DNA of 47,761 nucleotides. It comes from Streptomyces longispororuber (lineage in GTDB: Bacteria; Actinomycetota; Actinomycetes; Streptomycetales; Streptomycetaceae). Shown here in pieces: positions 16,347-24,837 of the stretch (its first letter is position 1; each line of letters starts with the position of its first letter). Below the pieces are notes generated by a model. The model made no database searches, was not told the DNA's origin, and was given only the letters and a program-made list of their open reading frames with translations. The stretch is taken from NCBI RefSeq assembly GCF_024448165.1, contig NZ_JAMOLN010000052.1, positions 1-47,761 on the forward strand. Direction: 5' to 3'. Position numbers and translations under genes: made by a program.

Positions 16347-17463
16347 GGGGCCGCCACTCCCCCAGGTACGTCGCGCGGGTGTGCTCGGCGGCCTGGGCGG
16401 CGGTGAGCTGGGGCCGGTTCGCGGGGACGGTGATCGCGGCGCCCGGGCCGGTGTTCCGGTACTCGGCGAAGCGCTGGTCCTGCCACGGGAAGCCGGCGGA
16501 CATGGTGGCGTAGGGGGAGACCGCGTCGATGCCGGCGCCGAGGTGGGTGTCGCGGACGACGAGCGCGGGCCGGGCGGTGGTGTCGGAGCTGGGCACCCAG
16601 GGGCGGGCCAGCTTGTAGAAGGCGTCCGGGGCGGTGGAGGTGACGCGGCTGCGGGTGACCAGATAGCCGCGCGGGTTGGCGCCGGCGGTCGAGGGCGCGA
16701 ACACGAAGCCGTGGGGCGGGCCGGCGAGGTCGGTCCTGGCCAGGGTCCGGAAGTGGCAGCGGTCGAGGACGGCGGTGGCCCGGCCGAAGACGAAGTCGAC
16801 GTCGCCCTCGACATGGCAGTCGCGGAAGTACTGGCGGGCGAAGGCGGTCAGGGACGTCGAGTCGGCGTACAGGGTGTCCTGGTGGCCGAGGAAGCGGCAC
16901 CGGAAGAACGCCGAGCGGTCGCCCTGCACCTTGAGCGCGACGGCCTGGGTGCCGGCGATGCCGGGGTGGTCGGCGCGCAGCCAGTCGTTGGCGAAGGTGA
17001 GCGCGTGCGCGGTGAAGCCGTCGGCGCGCAGGGTGACGGTGGCCGAGCCGGTCGTGCCGTAGGTCCCGGATCCGTCGGGCTTCGGGGTACCGGCGGCGTT
17101 GTCGTACACCACGACGGTGTCGCGGGGGTCGTCGGAGGCGCCGATCCAGGTCGCGCCGGTGGCGGTGGCGGGGGCGGAGACGGTCTCCCGGTAGGTGCCC
17201 GGGGCGATGACGAGGGTGTGTCCTTCGCCGGTCGCGGCGTTCGCGGCGGCCTGCACGGTGGTGAAGTCGCCGGCGCCGGCCGCGTCGACGTAGAGCGTCC
17301 GCTCGGTGAGGCGGGCCTTCGGCGATCCGTAGCGGCCGAACGGGCGGTTCCTTCTGTCGGCGGCCGTGGCGGGGGTCGTGCCGAGGCCGGCGAGGGCGAG
17401 GGCGGCACTCCCTCCGAGGAACCCTCTCCGGGTCGGGGAGCGGTGGGGCGGGTTCGGGTTCAT
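16339..17463 (-). CDS. Secreted pectin methylesterase, CE8 family
   Basis: 374 residues from ATG 17463 (GGAG upstream). A Tat-type signal (TRRGFLGGSAALALAGLG, about 11-28) leads to a right-handed beta-helix. Family marks are DGAGDF-like DAAGAGDFTTVQAA, GTQAVALKVQGD with the oxyanion Gln, FLGHQDTLY, the catalytic Asp pair in DCHVEGDVDFVFG, and ARPW in place of GRPW carrying the conserved Arg and Trp. It de-esterifies methylated homogalacturonan, making substrate for the PL1 and PL3 lyases around it. Tat export implies folding before secretion. A repeat-rich 208-bp gap separates it from the next PL1 gene. Confidence 0.93.
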   Translation of the reverse strand: MNPNPPHRSPTRRGFLGGSAALALAGLGTTPATAADRRNRPFGRYGSPKARLTERTLYVDAAGAGDFTTVQAAANAATGEGHTLVIAPGTYRETVSAPATATGATWIGASDDPRDTVVVYDNAAGTPKPDGSGTYGTTGSATVTLRADGFTAHALTFANDWLRADHPGIAGTQAVALKVQGDRSAFFRCRFLGHQDTLYADSTSLTAFARQYFRDCHVEGDVDFVFGRATAVLDRCHFRTLARTDLAGPPHGFVFAPSTAGANPRGYLVTRSRVTSTAPDAFYKLARPWVPSSDTTARPALVVRDTHLGAGIDAVSPYATMSAGFPWQDQRFAEYRNTGPGAAITVPANRPQLTAAQAAEHTRATYLGEWRPHA

Positions 17464-17522
17464 GGCGTGCTCCTTCGGGGCCGGGTCGGTGTGGTGGGCG
17501 GGTGCGGGTGCGTGGGGGCTGG

Positions 17523-17631
17523 TCGCGCAGTTCCCCGCGCCCCTGGAGCAGGCGGCTGCGCCGCAGCTCCATCGGGCGCCCCTGAGAGGCCGCACGAAGT
17601 GCGCCTCTCAGGGGCGCGGGGAACTGCGCGA
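17523..17631. repeat. Long inverted repeat with a nested hairpin between CE8 and PL1 genes
   Basis: A perfect 23-bp inverted repeat (17523-17545 and 17609-17631; core GCAGTTCCCCGCGCCCCT) encloses a second hairpin with a 14-bp stem (17576-17589 / 17604-17617) and a further 5-bp tip. The right arm is shared, so the two structures exclude one another. A degenerate third copy of the right arm lies at about 17650-17671. The core is of the type scattered between genes in many Streptomyces chromosomes. Confidence 0.75.
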
Positions 17632-17671
17632 GTAGCCCCCACGCAGTCGGGCTTTCAGGGACGCGGCGAAC

Positions 17672-18991
17672 TCAGCGGAGCGCTTGGGCTCCGGCTCCCC
17701 CGGACACGATCCGCGGCACCGCCTTCGCCGGGTCGACGTGGCCGCGCAGGACCGGGGTCCAGCCCGCGCCGGAGGCGAGCGTCTCCTCGGGGATCTCGGC
17801 GTTGTGGACGGCGACGAGATCGACCGGCTTGCCGTTCACGAGGTTCCCGTCCGCGGTGATCGGCGCCTCGGACCACTTCTTCAGGATCTTCGCCGGGCTC
17901 ACCCCCGCGGCCAGCGTGAACGCGTTGTGCTCGGCGACGATCTGCGACTCCTTGCCGACGCCGAACGAGTAGCTGAAGTCGCCGTCGCCCACGAAGTGGT
18001 TGTTGTACGAGTCGACCTGCCCGAAGCGGACGCGCGGCGCGCGCTCGACCAGGTTCCTGAACAGGTTGTGGTGGAACGTGACCTTGAGGTGTCCGCGGTC
18101 GATGGCGGTGGTCGCCGCGTTGTCGCTGTTGCCGACGAGGATCGTCTTGTCGTGGTCGGCGAAGACGTTCCAGGAGGCGGTCACGTGGTCGGCGCCCTTG
18201 ACGACGTCGAGTTCGCCGTCGTGCTGCTGGAAGATCCGGCCGTAGTAGCTGGGCAGCGTCGAGTCGGGGTGGGCACCGTCGGTGAACGTGTTGTGGTCCA
18301 TCCACACGTGCGTGGAGCCGTTGACGACGGCCGAGTCGTACTCGGAGTTCCAGTTGCCGTCGGCGGTGTCGGTGGGGTCCCACTGCGGGAAGCAGTCGAG
18401 CGGGGACTCCAGGGTGAGGCCGCGCACGATGACGTTGTCGACGCCGCCGATCTGGAGGCTGCCGCCGACGATCCCGGGGTTCTTGCCGACGCCGATGATG
18501 GTGGTGTTGGCGGGGACGTCCGCCTTGATGGCCGCGGCCTGGCGCGCGGCGGACAGGTTGCGCAGGTACTCCTGGGTGCCGGGGGTCTGCTTCTGCTCCT
18601 CCAGGTCGGTGTCGCGGCCCCAGACGGCCGGGTCGTAGTCGGCGAGGTACTGGTCGAAGTCGTAGCCGTCGACGGCGAAGTCGTCGCAGGTGGCGCCGTC
18701 CGCGTCGAGGGTGCCCTTGATCTTGATGATGCGCGGCGCGGTGCCGTCCTGGGCGAGGGCGGCCCGGAACCCGTCCCAGGTGGTGACGGTGTGGACGCGG
18801 TCGGGCGCGGCGGCGGCGCCGCCGGTGGTGCCGGTGCCCTCGGCGGCCCAGCCGTCGCCGGCGGGCAGCACCTGGCGGGCGAGGTCGCGGCCGTGGGCCT
18901 GGGCGGCGCCGGTACCGGTGACGGCGAGCACCAGGGCGGTGCATCCGACGATCCCGGCTATGACACGCCCATGACATATCTGTGTACGCAC
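17672..18991 (-). CDS. Secreted pectate lyase, family PL1 (second of three)
   Basis: 439 residues from GTG 18991, chosen because GAGGAG lies seven to eight bases upstream; an earlier GTG at 19021 has none. Signal peptide about 1-36. The PL1 beta-helix shows VPANTTIIGVGKNPGIVGG, the vWiDH-type signature HVWMDHNTFTDG, the calcium-site HDGELDVVKGADH, and the catalytic Arg segment ERAPRVRFGQVDSYNN. It is closest in layout to the PL1 copy at 14.9-16.2 kb, suggesting an old duplication. It follows the rhamnogalacturonan acetylesterase gene by 46 bp and is probably transcribed with it. Confidence 0.93.
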   Translation of the reverse strand: MRTQICHGRVIAGIVGCTALVLAVTGTGAAQAHGRDLARQVLPAGDGWAAEGTGTTGGAAAAPDRVHTVTTWDGFRAALAQDGTAPRIIKIKGTLDADGATCDDFAVDGYDFDQYLADYDPAVWGRDTDLEEQKQTPGTQEYLRNLSAARQAAAIKADVPANTTIIGVGKNPGIVGGSLQIGGVDNVIVRGLTLESPLDCFPQWDPTDTADGNWNSEYDSAVVNGSTHVWMDHNTFTDGAHPDSTLPSYYGRIFQQHDGELDVVKGADHVTASWNVFADHDKTILVGNSDNAATTAIDRGHLKVTFHHNLFRNLVERAPRVRFGQVDSYNNHFVGDGDFSYSFGVGKESQIVAEHNAFTLAAGVSPAKILKKWSEAPITADGNLVNGKPVDLVAVHNAEIPEETLASGAGWTPVLRGHVDPAKAVPRIVSGGAGAQALR

Positions 18992-19037
18992 TGTGCGGCT
19001 CCTCAAGCGGGGTGAACTCACAAGGAACGGAAGGGGA

Positions 19038-19859
19038 TCAGGCGGGTGTCGTACCGGGCAGCCAGGTCAGCCGGGACTGCCATACCTGTGCCAGCTCGTC
19101 GATCTCGCGGCCGAGCCGGCGCACGTCGCGGGCCGGCAGGACCCGGGCGCGCAGCAGCTCGCGGGCGGCGAGGCGGGCCACGGCGATGGCGCCGGGCGGG
19201 TTGAAGTGGGTGTTGTCCTGCTCCGTCGCGGTCCAGTTGAAGTAGACCTTCGTCTGCTCGGCGCCGAGCTCCTGCCACAGCGCGAGGGAGAGCGCCTCGA
19301 CGTCGAGCAGGGCGACGCCCTCCTCCTTCGCCAGGGCCCGCATCGCCGCCGGGTAGTCGCCGTGCGTGGGCAGGGCGGTGCCGCTCGCGTCGAACTTCCG
19401 GCGCTCGACGGAGGTCGCGAGCACCGGGCGCGCACCCTTGGCGCGGGCCCCGTCGAGGTACAGCTTCAGATACTGCTGGTACGTCGACCAGGGCTCCGTG
19501 TAGCGCGTGGGGTCGGCGCTCTTCTCGTCGTTGTGCGCGAACTGGACGAGCAGGAAGTCGCCGGGGCGGATCGCGGCGAGGACGGCGTCGAGGCGGCCCT
19601 CGTCGACGAAGCTCTTCGAACTGCGGCCGTTGACGGCGTGGTTGGCGACCTCGATGCGGTCGGCGAGGAAGAGCGGCAGGGCCGTGCCCCAGCCGGTCTC
19701 GGGCTTGGCGTCGGCGTACTTCTGGGCGGCGGTGGAGTCGCCCGCGATGAACAGGGTGCGGCGCCCCGGGGCGGTCCCGGCGGCGGCCGGGGACGCGAGC
19801 GCCGCCGCCAGGGGCAGGGCCGCGAGCGCGGCCAGCGTGGTTCTTCGAGTGGTCGACAC
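19038..19859 (-). CDS. Rhamnogalacturonan acetylesterase (SGNH hydrolase, CE12)
   Basis: 273 residues. An RR-containing signal (TTRRTTLAALAALPLAAAL) suggests Tat or Sec export. SGNH blocks: GDST with nucleophile S42, Gly block in NHAVNGRSSKSF, Asn block in QFAHNDEKSADP, and DNTHFN with D215 and H218. The NDEKSADP and DNTHFN forms are those of the rhamnogalacturonan acetylesterases, which remove acetyl groups from the RG-I backbone. Start GTG 19859 follows GAAAGGA at a rather long distance. It lies between the importer binding protein and a PL1 lyase in the same orientation. Confidence 0.9.
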   Translation of the reverse strand: MSTTRRTTLAALAALPLAAALASPAAAGTAPGRRTLFIAGDSTAAQKYADAKPETGWGTALPLFLADRIEVANHAVNGRSSKSFVDEGRLDAVLAAIRPGDFLLVQFAHNDEKSADPTRYTEPWSTYQQYLKLYLDGARAKGARPVLATSVERRKFDASGTALPTHGDYPAAMRALAKEEGVALLDVEALSLALWQELGAEQTKVYFNWTATEQDNTHFNPPGAIAVARLAARELLRARVLPARDVRRLGREIDELAQVWQSRLTWLPGTTPA

Positions 19860-19961
19860 GACGGCGTGCCGTCCTTTCGTGAGGGGGCCGGCGGCGGGAG
19901 CGGCGCGACGTGAGGCATCCCGCGGCCGGCCCGGTCGAGCGGGCGAGGGCAGGGGAACGGG

Positions 19962-21311
19962 CTAGTTGGCCTGTTCCTTCCACTCCGCCTGCGCCTTGTT
20001 CAGCTGCTCGGCGAGGGTGTCGAGGAACTGCTTGGCGGTCTGCTTGCCGAGGAGCACCTTCTGGAAGTCGTCCTCGTTGTCGGCCTTGGAGATGGTGTTC
20101 CAGTCGGGCAGGTAGTACGGCAGCTGCACGATCTTGGTGGAGCCGGACTCCAGGGCCGCGGCGGCGAGCTTGGTCGGCTCGGACTTCTGGACCCAGTCGT
20201 CCTTGGCCGCCTCGGTGTTGGCCGGGATCTGCTTGGCCGACTCGTTCCACTTGCTGTTCTCCGCGTGCGAGGCGGCGAACTCGATGAACTGCCAGGCGGC
20301 CTTCTTGTTCTTGCTCGCCTTGAACAGGCCGAGTCCGTCGACCGGGTTGGAGACCTGCACGCGGGTGCCGTTGTCGCCGGTCGGGTTGGGCAGGCCGCGG
20401 AACTTGTCGCCGAACGCCTTCACGTGGTCGCCGTAGGAGCCCAGGTTGTGGCTGAGCATGCCGATCTTGCCGTTGTCGAACTGCGAGACCATCTTGGTGA
20501 AGTCGTTGTTGACGTCGGCGGACGGCGTCGCCTTCTTGTACAGGCCGGCGTACTTCTGCAGCGCCGCGACGTTCTTGGGGTCGTTGACCGTCGTCTTGGT
20601 GTTGTCGGCGTCCCAGAACGAGGTGATGCCGCTCTGGCCGTACATCACGTCGAGCGCCTGGGCGATGGAGCCCTCGCCGCCGCGGATGGTGTAGCCGAAC
20701 TCGTTCTTGCCGGTGGCGGTGAGCTTGGTGGCCGCGTCGAAGAACGCGGTCCAGGTCTCGGGGGCGTCCAGGCCCGCCTTCTCGAAGAGGTCGGTGCGGT
20801 AGTACAGGACGCCGTTGTTGGCCGAGGTCGGCACCGTGTACAGGTCGGATCCCGAGCCGCCCGCCGCCTTCACCGACTCCAGGAAGGCGTTGTTGAGCTT
20901 GCCGTTGAGGGAGCTGGTGGCGAGGCGGTCGTCGAGCGGTTCGAGGGCCTGCTGCGCGGCGATGCCGGCGAGCATCGCGGTGCCCACGCCGCCGACGTCG
21001 GGCAGGCCGCCGCCCTGGATGGCGGTGTCGTACTTGGACTGCACGTTCTCGGCGGGGATGCCGACGTACTTGACCTTGATGTCCGGGTACTTCTTCTCGA
21101 AGTCCTTGATGATCTCCATCCAGACATCCCGGCGCACCGCCGTGTTGTTGTCCCAGAAGGTGATCTCGCCCTTGCCCGAACCCTCGTCGCCCTTGCCGCC
21201 GCCACCGCTGCTGCCGTCGTCGCCGCAGGCGGTGGCGGTGAACGCGAGGACGGTGGTCAGGGCGAGGGCGGTGCCGGTGCGGAGCGCGCCTCTGCGCGTA
21301 CGGATGTTCAT
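19962..21311 (-). CDS. Sugar ABC importer substrate-binding lipoprotein
   Basis: 449 residues. The lipoprotein signal ends in TATAC (Cys about 29) followed by a Gly/Ser linker, then a family 1 extracellular solute-binding domain (FWDNNTAVRRDVW near the start). It most likely delivers pectin-derived oligosaccharides to the two permeases encoded at 26.0-27.9 kb. The gene is separated from those permeases by PL1, GH43, DUF6807 and oxidoreductase genes, all on the same strand with short gaps. No ATPase gene is present in the locus. Confidence 0.9.
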   Translation of the reverse strand: MNIRTRRGALRTGTALALTTVLAFTATACGDDGSSGGGGKGDEGSGKGEITFWDNNTAVRRDVWMEIIKDFEKKYPDIKVKYVGIPAENVQSKYDTAIQGGGLPDVGGVGTAMLAGIAAQQALEPLDDRLATSSLNGKLNNAFLESVKAAGGSGSDLYTVPTSANNGVLYYRTDLFEKAGLDAPETWTAFFDAATKLTATGKNEFGYTIRGGEGSIAQALDVMYGQSGITSFWDADNTKTTVNDPKNVAALQKYAGLYKKATPSADVNNDFTKMVSQFDNGKIGMLSHNLGSYGDHVKAFGDKFRGLPNPTGDNGTRVQVSNPVDGLGLFKASKNKKAAWQFIEFAASHAENSKWNESAKQIPANTEAAKDDWVQKSEPTKLAAAALESGSTKIVQLPYYLPDWNTISKADNEDDFQKVLLGKQTAKQFLDTLAEQLNKAQAEWKEQAN

Positions 21312-21350
21312 GTTCGGCTCTCTTCTTCCGGTCTCTTCTGCTGGATCCGA

Positions 21351-22376
21351 CTAGGGGTTTCTCAAGGAGGCCTGGGGGCCGGAGAACTTCTTCACCAGGG
21401 CGGGCACGGCGGCGGCCGGGTCCAGGTGGTAGCGGTACTGGGCGCGCGGGTCGAAGGCGTCGCCCCAGGCGTCGGTGCGGCCCGTGGTGTTCTTGAGGAT
21501 CGAGCCGCGCTGCACCAGTTCGGCCGTGGCGTCGGCCTGGTAGGGGTGCTGGACGCTGTCGTAGTAGCTGTTCTCGATGACCATCTCGGTGCGGCCGCGG
21601 GACCAGTTGCCGTACGTCCATACGGGGTCACCGGGGTCGTTCTGGGCGGTCAGGTAGTTGTTGTAGAGGTGCGCGTACCGGCAGTTGTCGGCGGACGGGT
21701 TGCGCTGCTTGGTGCCGGTGAACCAGTTGTGGTCGATGGTGATCTTGGTGATGACGTTGGTGGTCCAGCCGATGCCGAACGTCTTGTTGTTGTTCTCGAA
21801 CCGGTTGTAGGAGACGGTGACGTAGTCGCTGTCCTTGCGGATGTCGAGCTGGCCGTCGCAGATGTTCGAGAACCGGTTGTGGTCGATCCACACGTGGTCG
21901 GCGGTGTCCATCTGGATGCCGTCGAAGTCGGTGTCCTTGCAGTCCCAGTTGCCCTCGATCGCGGAGTCGCGGATCGTGAGGTTGCGGATGATGACGTTGC
22001 TGGTGCCGGGGTTCAGGTGGAGTTCGCCCTGGACGAGTTCGCCCCGTGTGCCGACGCCGACGATCGTCTTGTCGGAGGCGACGACCACGTTCGCGCCGAA
22101 CGGCTCGGCCGTGATCGTGGCGGCGACGCGGATGACGTAGGGCTCCTCGGCGGCCGCGTACTTCTCCAGGTCGGCCTGGGTGGTGACGGTGACGACCCGG
22201 CCGCCCGCCCCGCCGGTGGTGCCGCCGGCGAGGGAGGCGAAGCCGTGGGCCGTGGCGGCGAAGCGGTCGGGCGGTGCCGCCTGCGCCGACGGGCTCAGGG
22301 TGGTGAGTCCGAGGGTGGCGGCGAGGGCCGCGAGGGCGGCTCGGGTCCGGTGGCGCTCGTTGCGGTGGAGGTGCAT
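21351..22376 (-). CDS. Secreted pectate lyase, family PL1 (third of three)
   Basis: 341 residues from ATG 22376 (GGGAG upstream); shorter than the other two PL1 enzymes. Signal peptide about 1-33. The classic signature is present: ADHVWIDHNRFSNICDGQLDI, with further calcium-site acids, then TKITIDHNWFTGTKQRNPS carrying the catalytic Arg, and ADNCRYAHLYNNYL. It is the most canonical pectate lyase of the three. It lies 32 bp from GH43 and 39 bp from the binding-protein gene, so it belongs to the importer operon. Confidence 0.94.
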   Translation of the reverse strand: MHLHRNERHRTRAALAALAATLGLTTLSPSAQAAPPDRFAATAHGFASLAGGTTGGAGGRVVTVTTQADLEKYAAAEEPYVIRVAATITAEPFGANVVVASDKTIVGVGTRGELVQGELHLNPGTSNVIIRNLTIRDSAIEGNWDCKDTDFDGIQMDTADHVWIDHNRFSNICDGQLDIRKDSDYVTVSYNRFENNNKTFGIGWTTNVITKITIDHNWFTGTKQRNPSADNCRYAHLYNNYLTAQNDPGDPVWTYGNWSRGRTEMVIENSYYDSVQHPYQADATAELVQRGSILKNTTGRTDAWGDAFDPRAQYRYHLDPAAAVPALVKKFSGPQASLRNP

Positions 22377-22408
22377 CGTCGCGGCTCCCAACAGGCGTAC
22401 GGGGAAGG

Positions 22409-23989
22409 TCAGTTGTCGGTGATCCGGAAGTGCGTGAACAGGGCGGTCCCGGCCGGTCCCGTGCCGCTGGGGCCGGTGGGGCCGGTCCCGGCCGGTGCTG
22501 CGGCGAACAGGCCGAGCAGGGCCCCGACCCAGCGCCACGGCAGCGCGGCGAACACCTGGCCGGAGGGCCGGAACCCGTCGCCCGTGTCGACGGAGAGGCG
22601 GCAGCGCGCCCCGTCGGCGATGTCCACGCGCAGCCGGGCCGTCCCGTCGGGCGCCCGGCGCGGGTGCGCGGCGTCCCGCTCCTGGTCGGCGACGGACTCG
22701 GCGAACCGGTGCACGACGTGCGCGGCGCCGTCCGTGCCGCGTTCCAGCCCGATCCAGGAGTAGGCGTCGCCGAGCACCACGAGTCCCGCCCTGGCCCCGG
22801 GCGTCGTGCTGGTGAGCTGGAGGTCGACCTCGACCCGCGACGGCAGCAGCGGCAGCCGCTGGGTCAGCAGGTGCGGGACGCGGCGCAGGTCGCGCACCCC
22901 GTCGGCGGAGCGTACGCAGGCCAGCCGGAGTCCGTCCCCGGCGTGCGAACTCGCCCACCCGTCACGGTGGTTGGCGGTCCACTGCCACTGCCGTCCGTAC
23001 CGGCCGCCGGGGAAGTCGTCGTCCGTGGCGGGCGCGGCGGCGGGCTGCGGCGGCAGCGCGGGCTTGCGGTGGACGAGGACGGGGGTGCCGGGGGTGCCGG
23101 GGGTGCCGTCCGCGCCGAGCACGGGCCAGCCGGAGTCGTCCCAGCGCATCGGCTGCAGGTGCACCACGCGCCCGTACGGGCCGCGCTGCTGGAAGTGCAG
23201 GAACCAGTCCTCCCCCGCCGCGGTGCGCACCCAGCCGCCCTGGTGGGGTCCGTTGACGGCGGTGTCGCCCTGTTCGAGCACGACGCGCTCCTCGTACGGG
23301 CCGAAGAAGTCACGGGAGCGGAAGGCGCCCTGCCAGCCGCTCTCCACGCTCCCGGCCGGGGCGAGGATCCAGTACCAGCCGTCGTGCCGGTACGCCTTGG
23401 GGCCCTCGACGGTGAACCAGCCGGGAATCCGGTCCCCGTCGATCACCACCCGTCCCTCGTCGAGGAGTTCGCGGCCGTCGCGGCTCATCCGGTGGCCGGT
23501 GAGCCGGTTCTTGATGCCGGCGCGCGACTTGGCGTAGGCGTGCACGAGGAACGCCTCGCCGCTCTCCTCGTCCCACAGCGGGCAGGCGTCGATGAGCCCC
23601 TTGCCCGCCTTGACGAGGTGCGGCTTCGTCCAGGGCCCCCTGATCGAGGGTGCGTTGATCTGGTGGATGCCGTGGTCGGGGTCGCCCCAGAAGATCCAGA
23701 AGCGGCCGTCGTGGTGCCGGATCGACGGCGCCCACACGCCGCAGTCGTGCCGCGGTGCGGCGAACGCCTCGGCGGGTTCGAGGCGGTCGAGGGCGTGCCC
23801 GACGAGGGTCCAGTTGACCAGGTCCCGGGAGTGCAGCAGGGGCAGTCCCGGTGCGCGGCCGAAGCTGGACGCGGTCAGGTAGAAGTCGTCGCCGACGCGG
23901 ACCACGTCGGGGTCGGACCAGTCGGCGGCGAGCACCGGGTTGCGGTAGGTGCCGTCGCCCAGGTCGCCGGTGCGCGGTGCGGCGCTCAT
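22409..23989 (-). CDS. Glycoside hydrolase family 43 enzyme with C-terminal beta-sandwich
   Basis: 526 residues, no signal peptide, so intracellular. The five-bladed GH43 propeller (about 15-300) shows the base Asp in WSDPDVVRVGDDFY, the pKa-modulating Asp in GLIDACPLWDEESGEA and the acid Glu in WFTVEGPKAY. A C-terminal beta-sandwich (about 325-520, DDDFPGGRYGRQWQWTANH onward) is typical of beta-xylosidase/alpha-arabinofuranosidase-like members. In this setting arabinan or galactan side chains of RG-I are likely substrates after import. Start ATG 23989 overlaps the DUF6807 stop by four bases. Confidence 0.9.
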   Translation of the reverse strand: MSAAPRTGDLGDGTYRNPVLAADWSDPDVVRVGDDFYLTASSFGRAPGLPLLHSRDLVNWTLVGHALDRLEPAEAFAAPRHDCGVWAPSIRHHDGRFWIFWGDPDHGIHQINAPSIRGPWTKPHLVKAGKGLIDACPLWDEESGEAFLVHAYAKSRAGIKNRLTGHRMSRDGRELLDEGRVVIDGDRIPGWFTVEGPKAYRHDGWYWILAPAGSVESGWQGAFRSRDFFGPYEERVVLEQGDTAVNGPHQGGWVRTAAGEDWFLHFQQRGPYGRVVHLQPMRWDDSGWPVLGADGTPGTPGTPVLVHRKPALPPQPAAAPATDDDFPGGRYGRQWQWTANHRDGWASSHAGDGLRLACVRSADGVRDLRRVPHLLTQRLPLLPSRVEVDLQLTSTTPGARAGLVVLGDAYSWIGLERGTDGAAHVVHRFAESVADQERDAAHPRRAPDGTARLRVDIADGARCRLSVDTGDGFRPSGQVFAALPWRWVGALLGLFAAAPAGTGPTGPSGTGPAGTALFTHFRITDN

Positions 23990-24837
23990 GCGGCCACCGC
24001 CTTGCGGACCAGGCTCGCGGCGCGCTGCCGGTCGAGGCGGCCGTCGGCGACGACGGTGACGACCCGGCGGACGGCGGTGCCGCCCGCGGGGATCGCGAGG
24101 CGCGCGTCGCGGGCGAGCGAGGAGCCGACGCCCGGGTACTCGCCGGTGCGCACGAACCAGGGGTCGCGGCGGGTCTCGGCGGTGGCGCCGGCGAACACCA
24201 GGGTCCAGCCGTCGCCGGCGAGCGCCAGCCAGTCGGCCGGGCGGCCGTGCACGGCGGGCTCGCCGTCGGCCGTGGCGGTGAACACGGCGGGCGCGGCCGG
24301 CTCCTTGGGGGCGCGCCAGAAGAAGCCTCCGTAGGCGGCGCCGGGGCGGCCGTTGGTGGCGGGGCTGCCGATGGTCAGGTCCTCGGCGGCCGGGTTGGTG
24401 AGCGCGAAGGTGAGGTCGAGCGCCCACGCGTCGTCGCCGAGCCGGGTGACGGCGACGGTGCGCCGCTCGCGCAGCAGGACGCCGCTGTCGGCCCGCCACT
24501 GGAGGTCCTCGACGAAGCCGTCGGGGTCGCTCAGCTTGAACTCGACGTGCCGCTGCTCGCCGTGGTTGTCGAGCTCGGTGGGGCCCCGGCCGCGTACGTA
24601 GGTGCGGCCGCCCCAGAAGTTGCGTCCGGCGACGTCGGGGACGGCGACGCTCACGCCCAGGTGGTGGGCGTGGTCGGCCGGGGCGGACTCGGTGACCCGG
24701 GTGCCGGCCAGCGTGGTGACCGGGTGCAGGTAGGGGCGCGGCGCGAGGCGGGCCGGGAGGTCGGGGCGGGTCTCGTAGCGGGCGACGGGGCGGCCCGCGC
24801 AGGTCAGGGTCAGGGGGGCGGTGGCGAGTCGGTTCAC
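23986..24837 (-). CDS. DUF6807 (PmoA-like) family protein
   Basis: 283 residues with no signal peptide. Family marks are the early R-P-Y-x-H-P segment (APRPYLHPVTTLAG), SAPADHAHHLGVSVAVPDVAGRNFWGG with clustered His residues, GGFFWRAP, and NHGEQRHVEF. Members occur next to glycosidase and oxidoreductase genes; the fold resembles galactose-mutarotase-like beta-sandwiches but the activity is not established to my knowledge. GTG start overlaps the upstream oxidoreductase stop (GTGA) and its own stop overlaps the GH43 start, so the three proteins are made together. Confidence 0.8.
   Translation of the reverse strand: MNRLATAPLTLTCAGRPVARYETRPDLPARLAPRPYLHPVTTLAGTRVTESAPADHAHHLGVSVAVPDVAGRNFWGGRTYVRGRGPTELDNHGEQRHVEFKLSDPDGFVEDLQWRADSGVLLRERRTVAVTRLGDDAWALDLTFALTNPAAEDLTIGSPATNGRPGAAYGGFFWRAPKEPAAPAVFTATADGEPAVHGRPADWLALAGDGWTLVFAGATAETRRDPWFVRTGEYPGVGSSLARDARLAIPAGGTAVRRVVTVVADGRLDRQRAASLVRKAVAA

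Noticed and set aside
14750..17859. Very long open frames on both strands across the lyase and esterase genes
   Set aside because: They are produced by GC-rich codon bias in other frames of the PL1 and CE8 genes; they have no family motifs and have Arg/Pro/Gly-rich composition.
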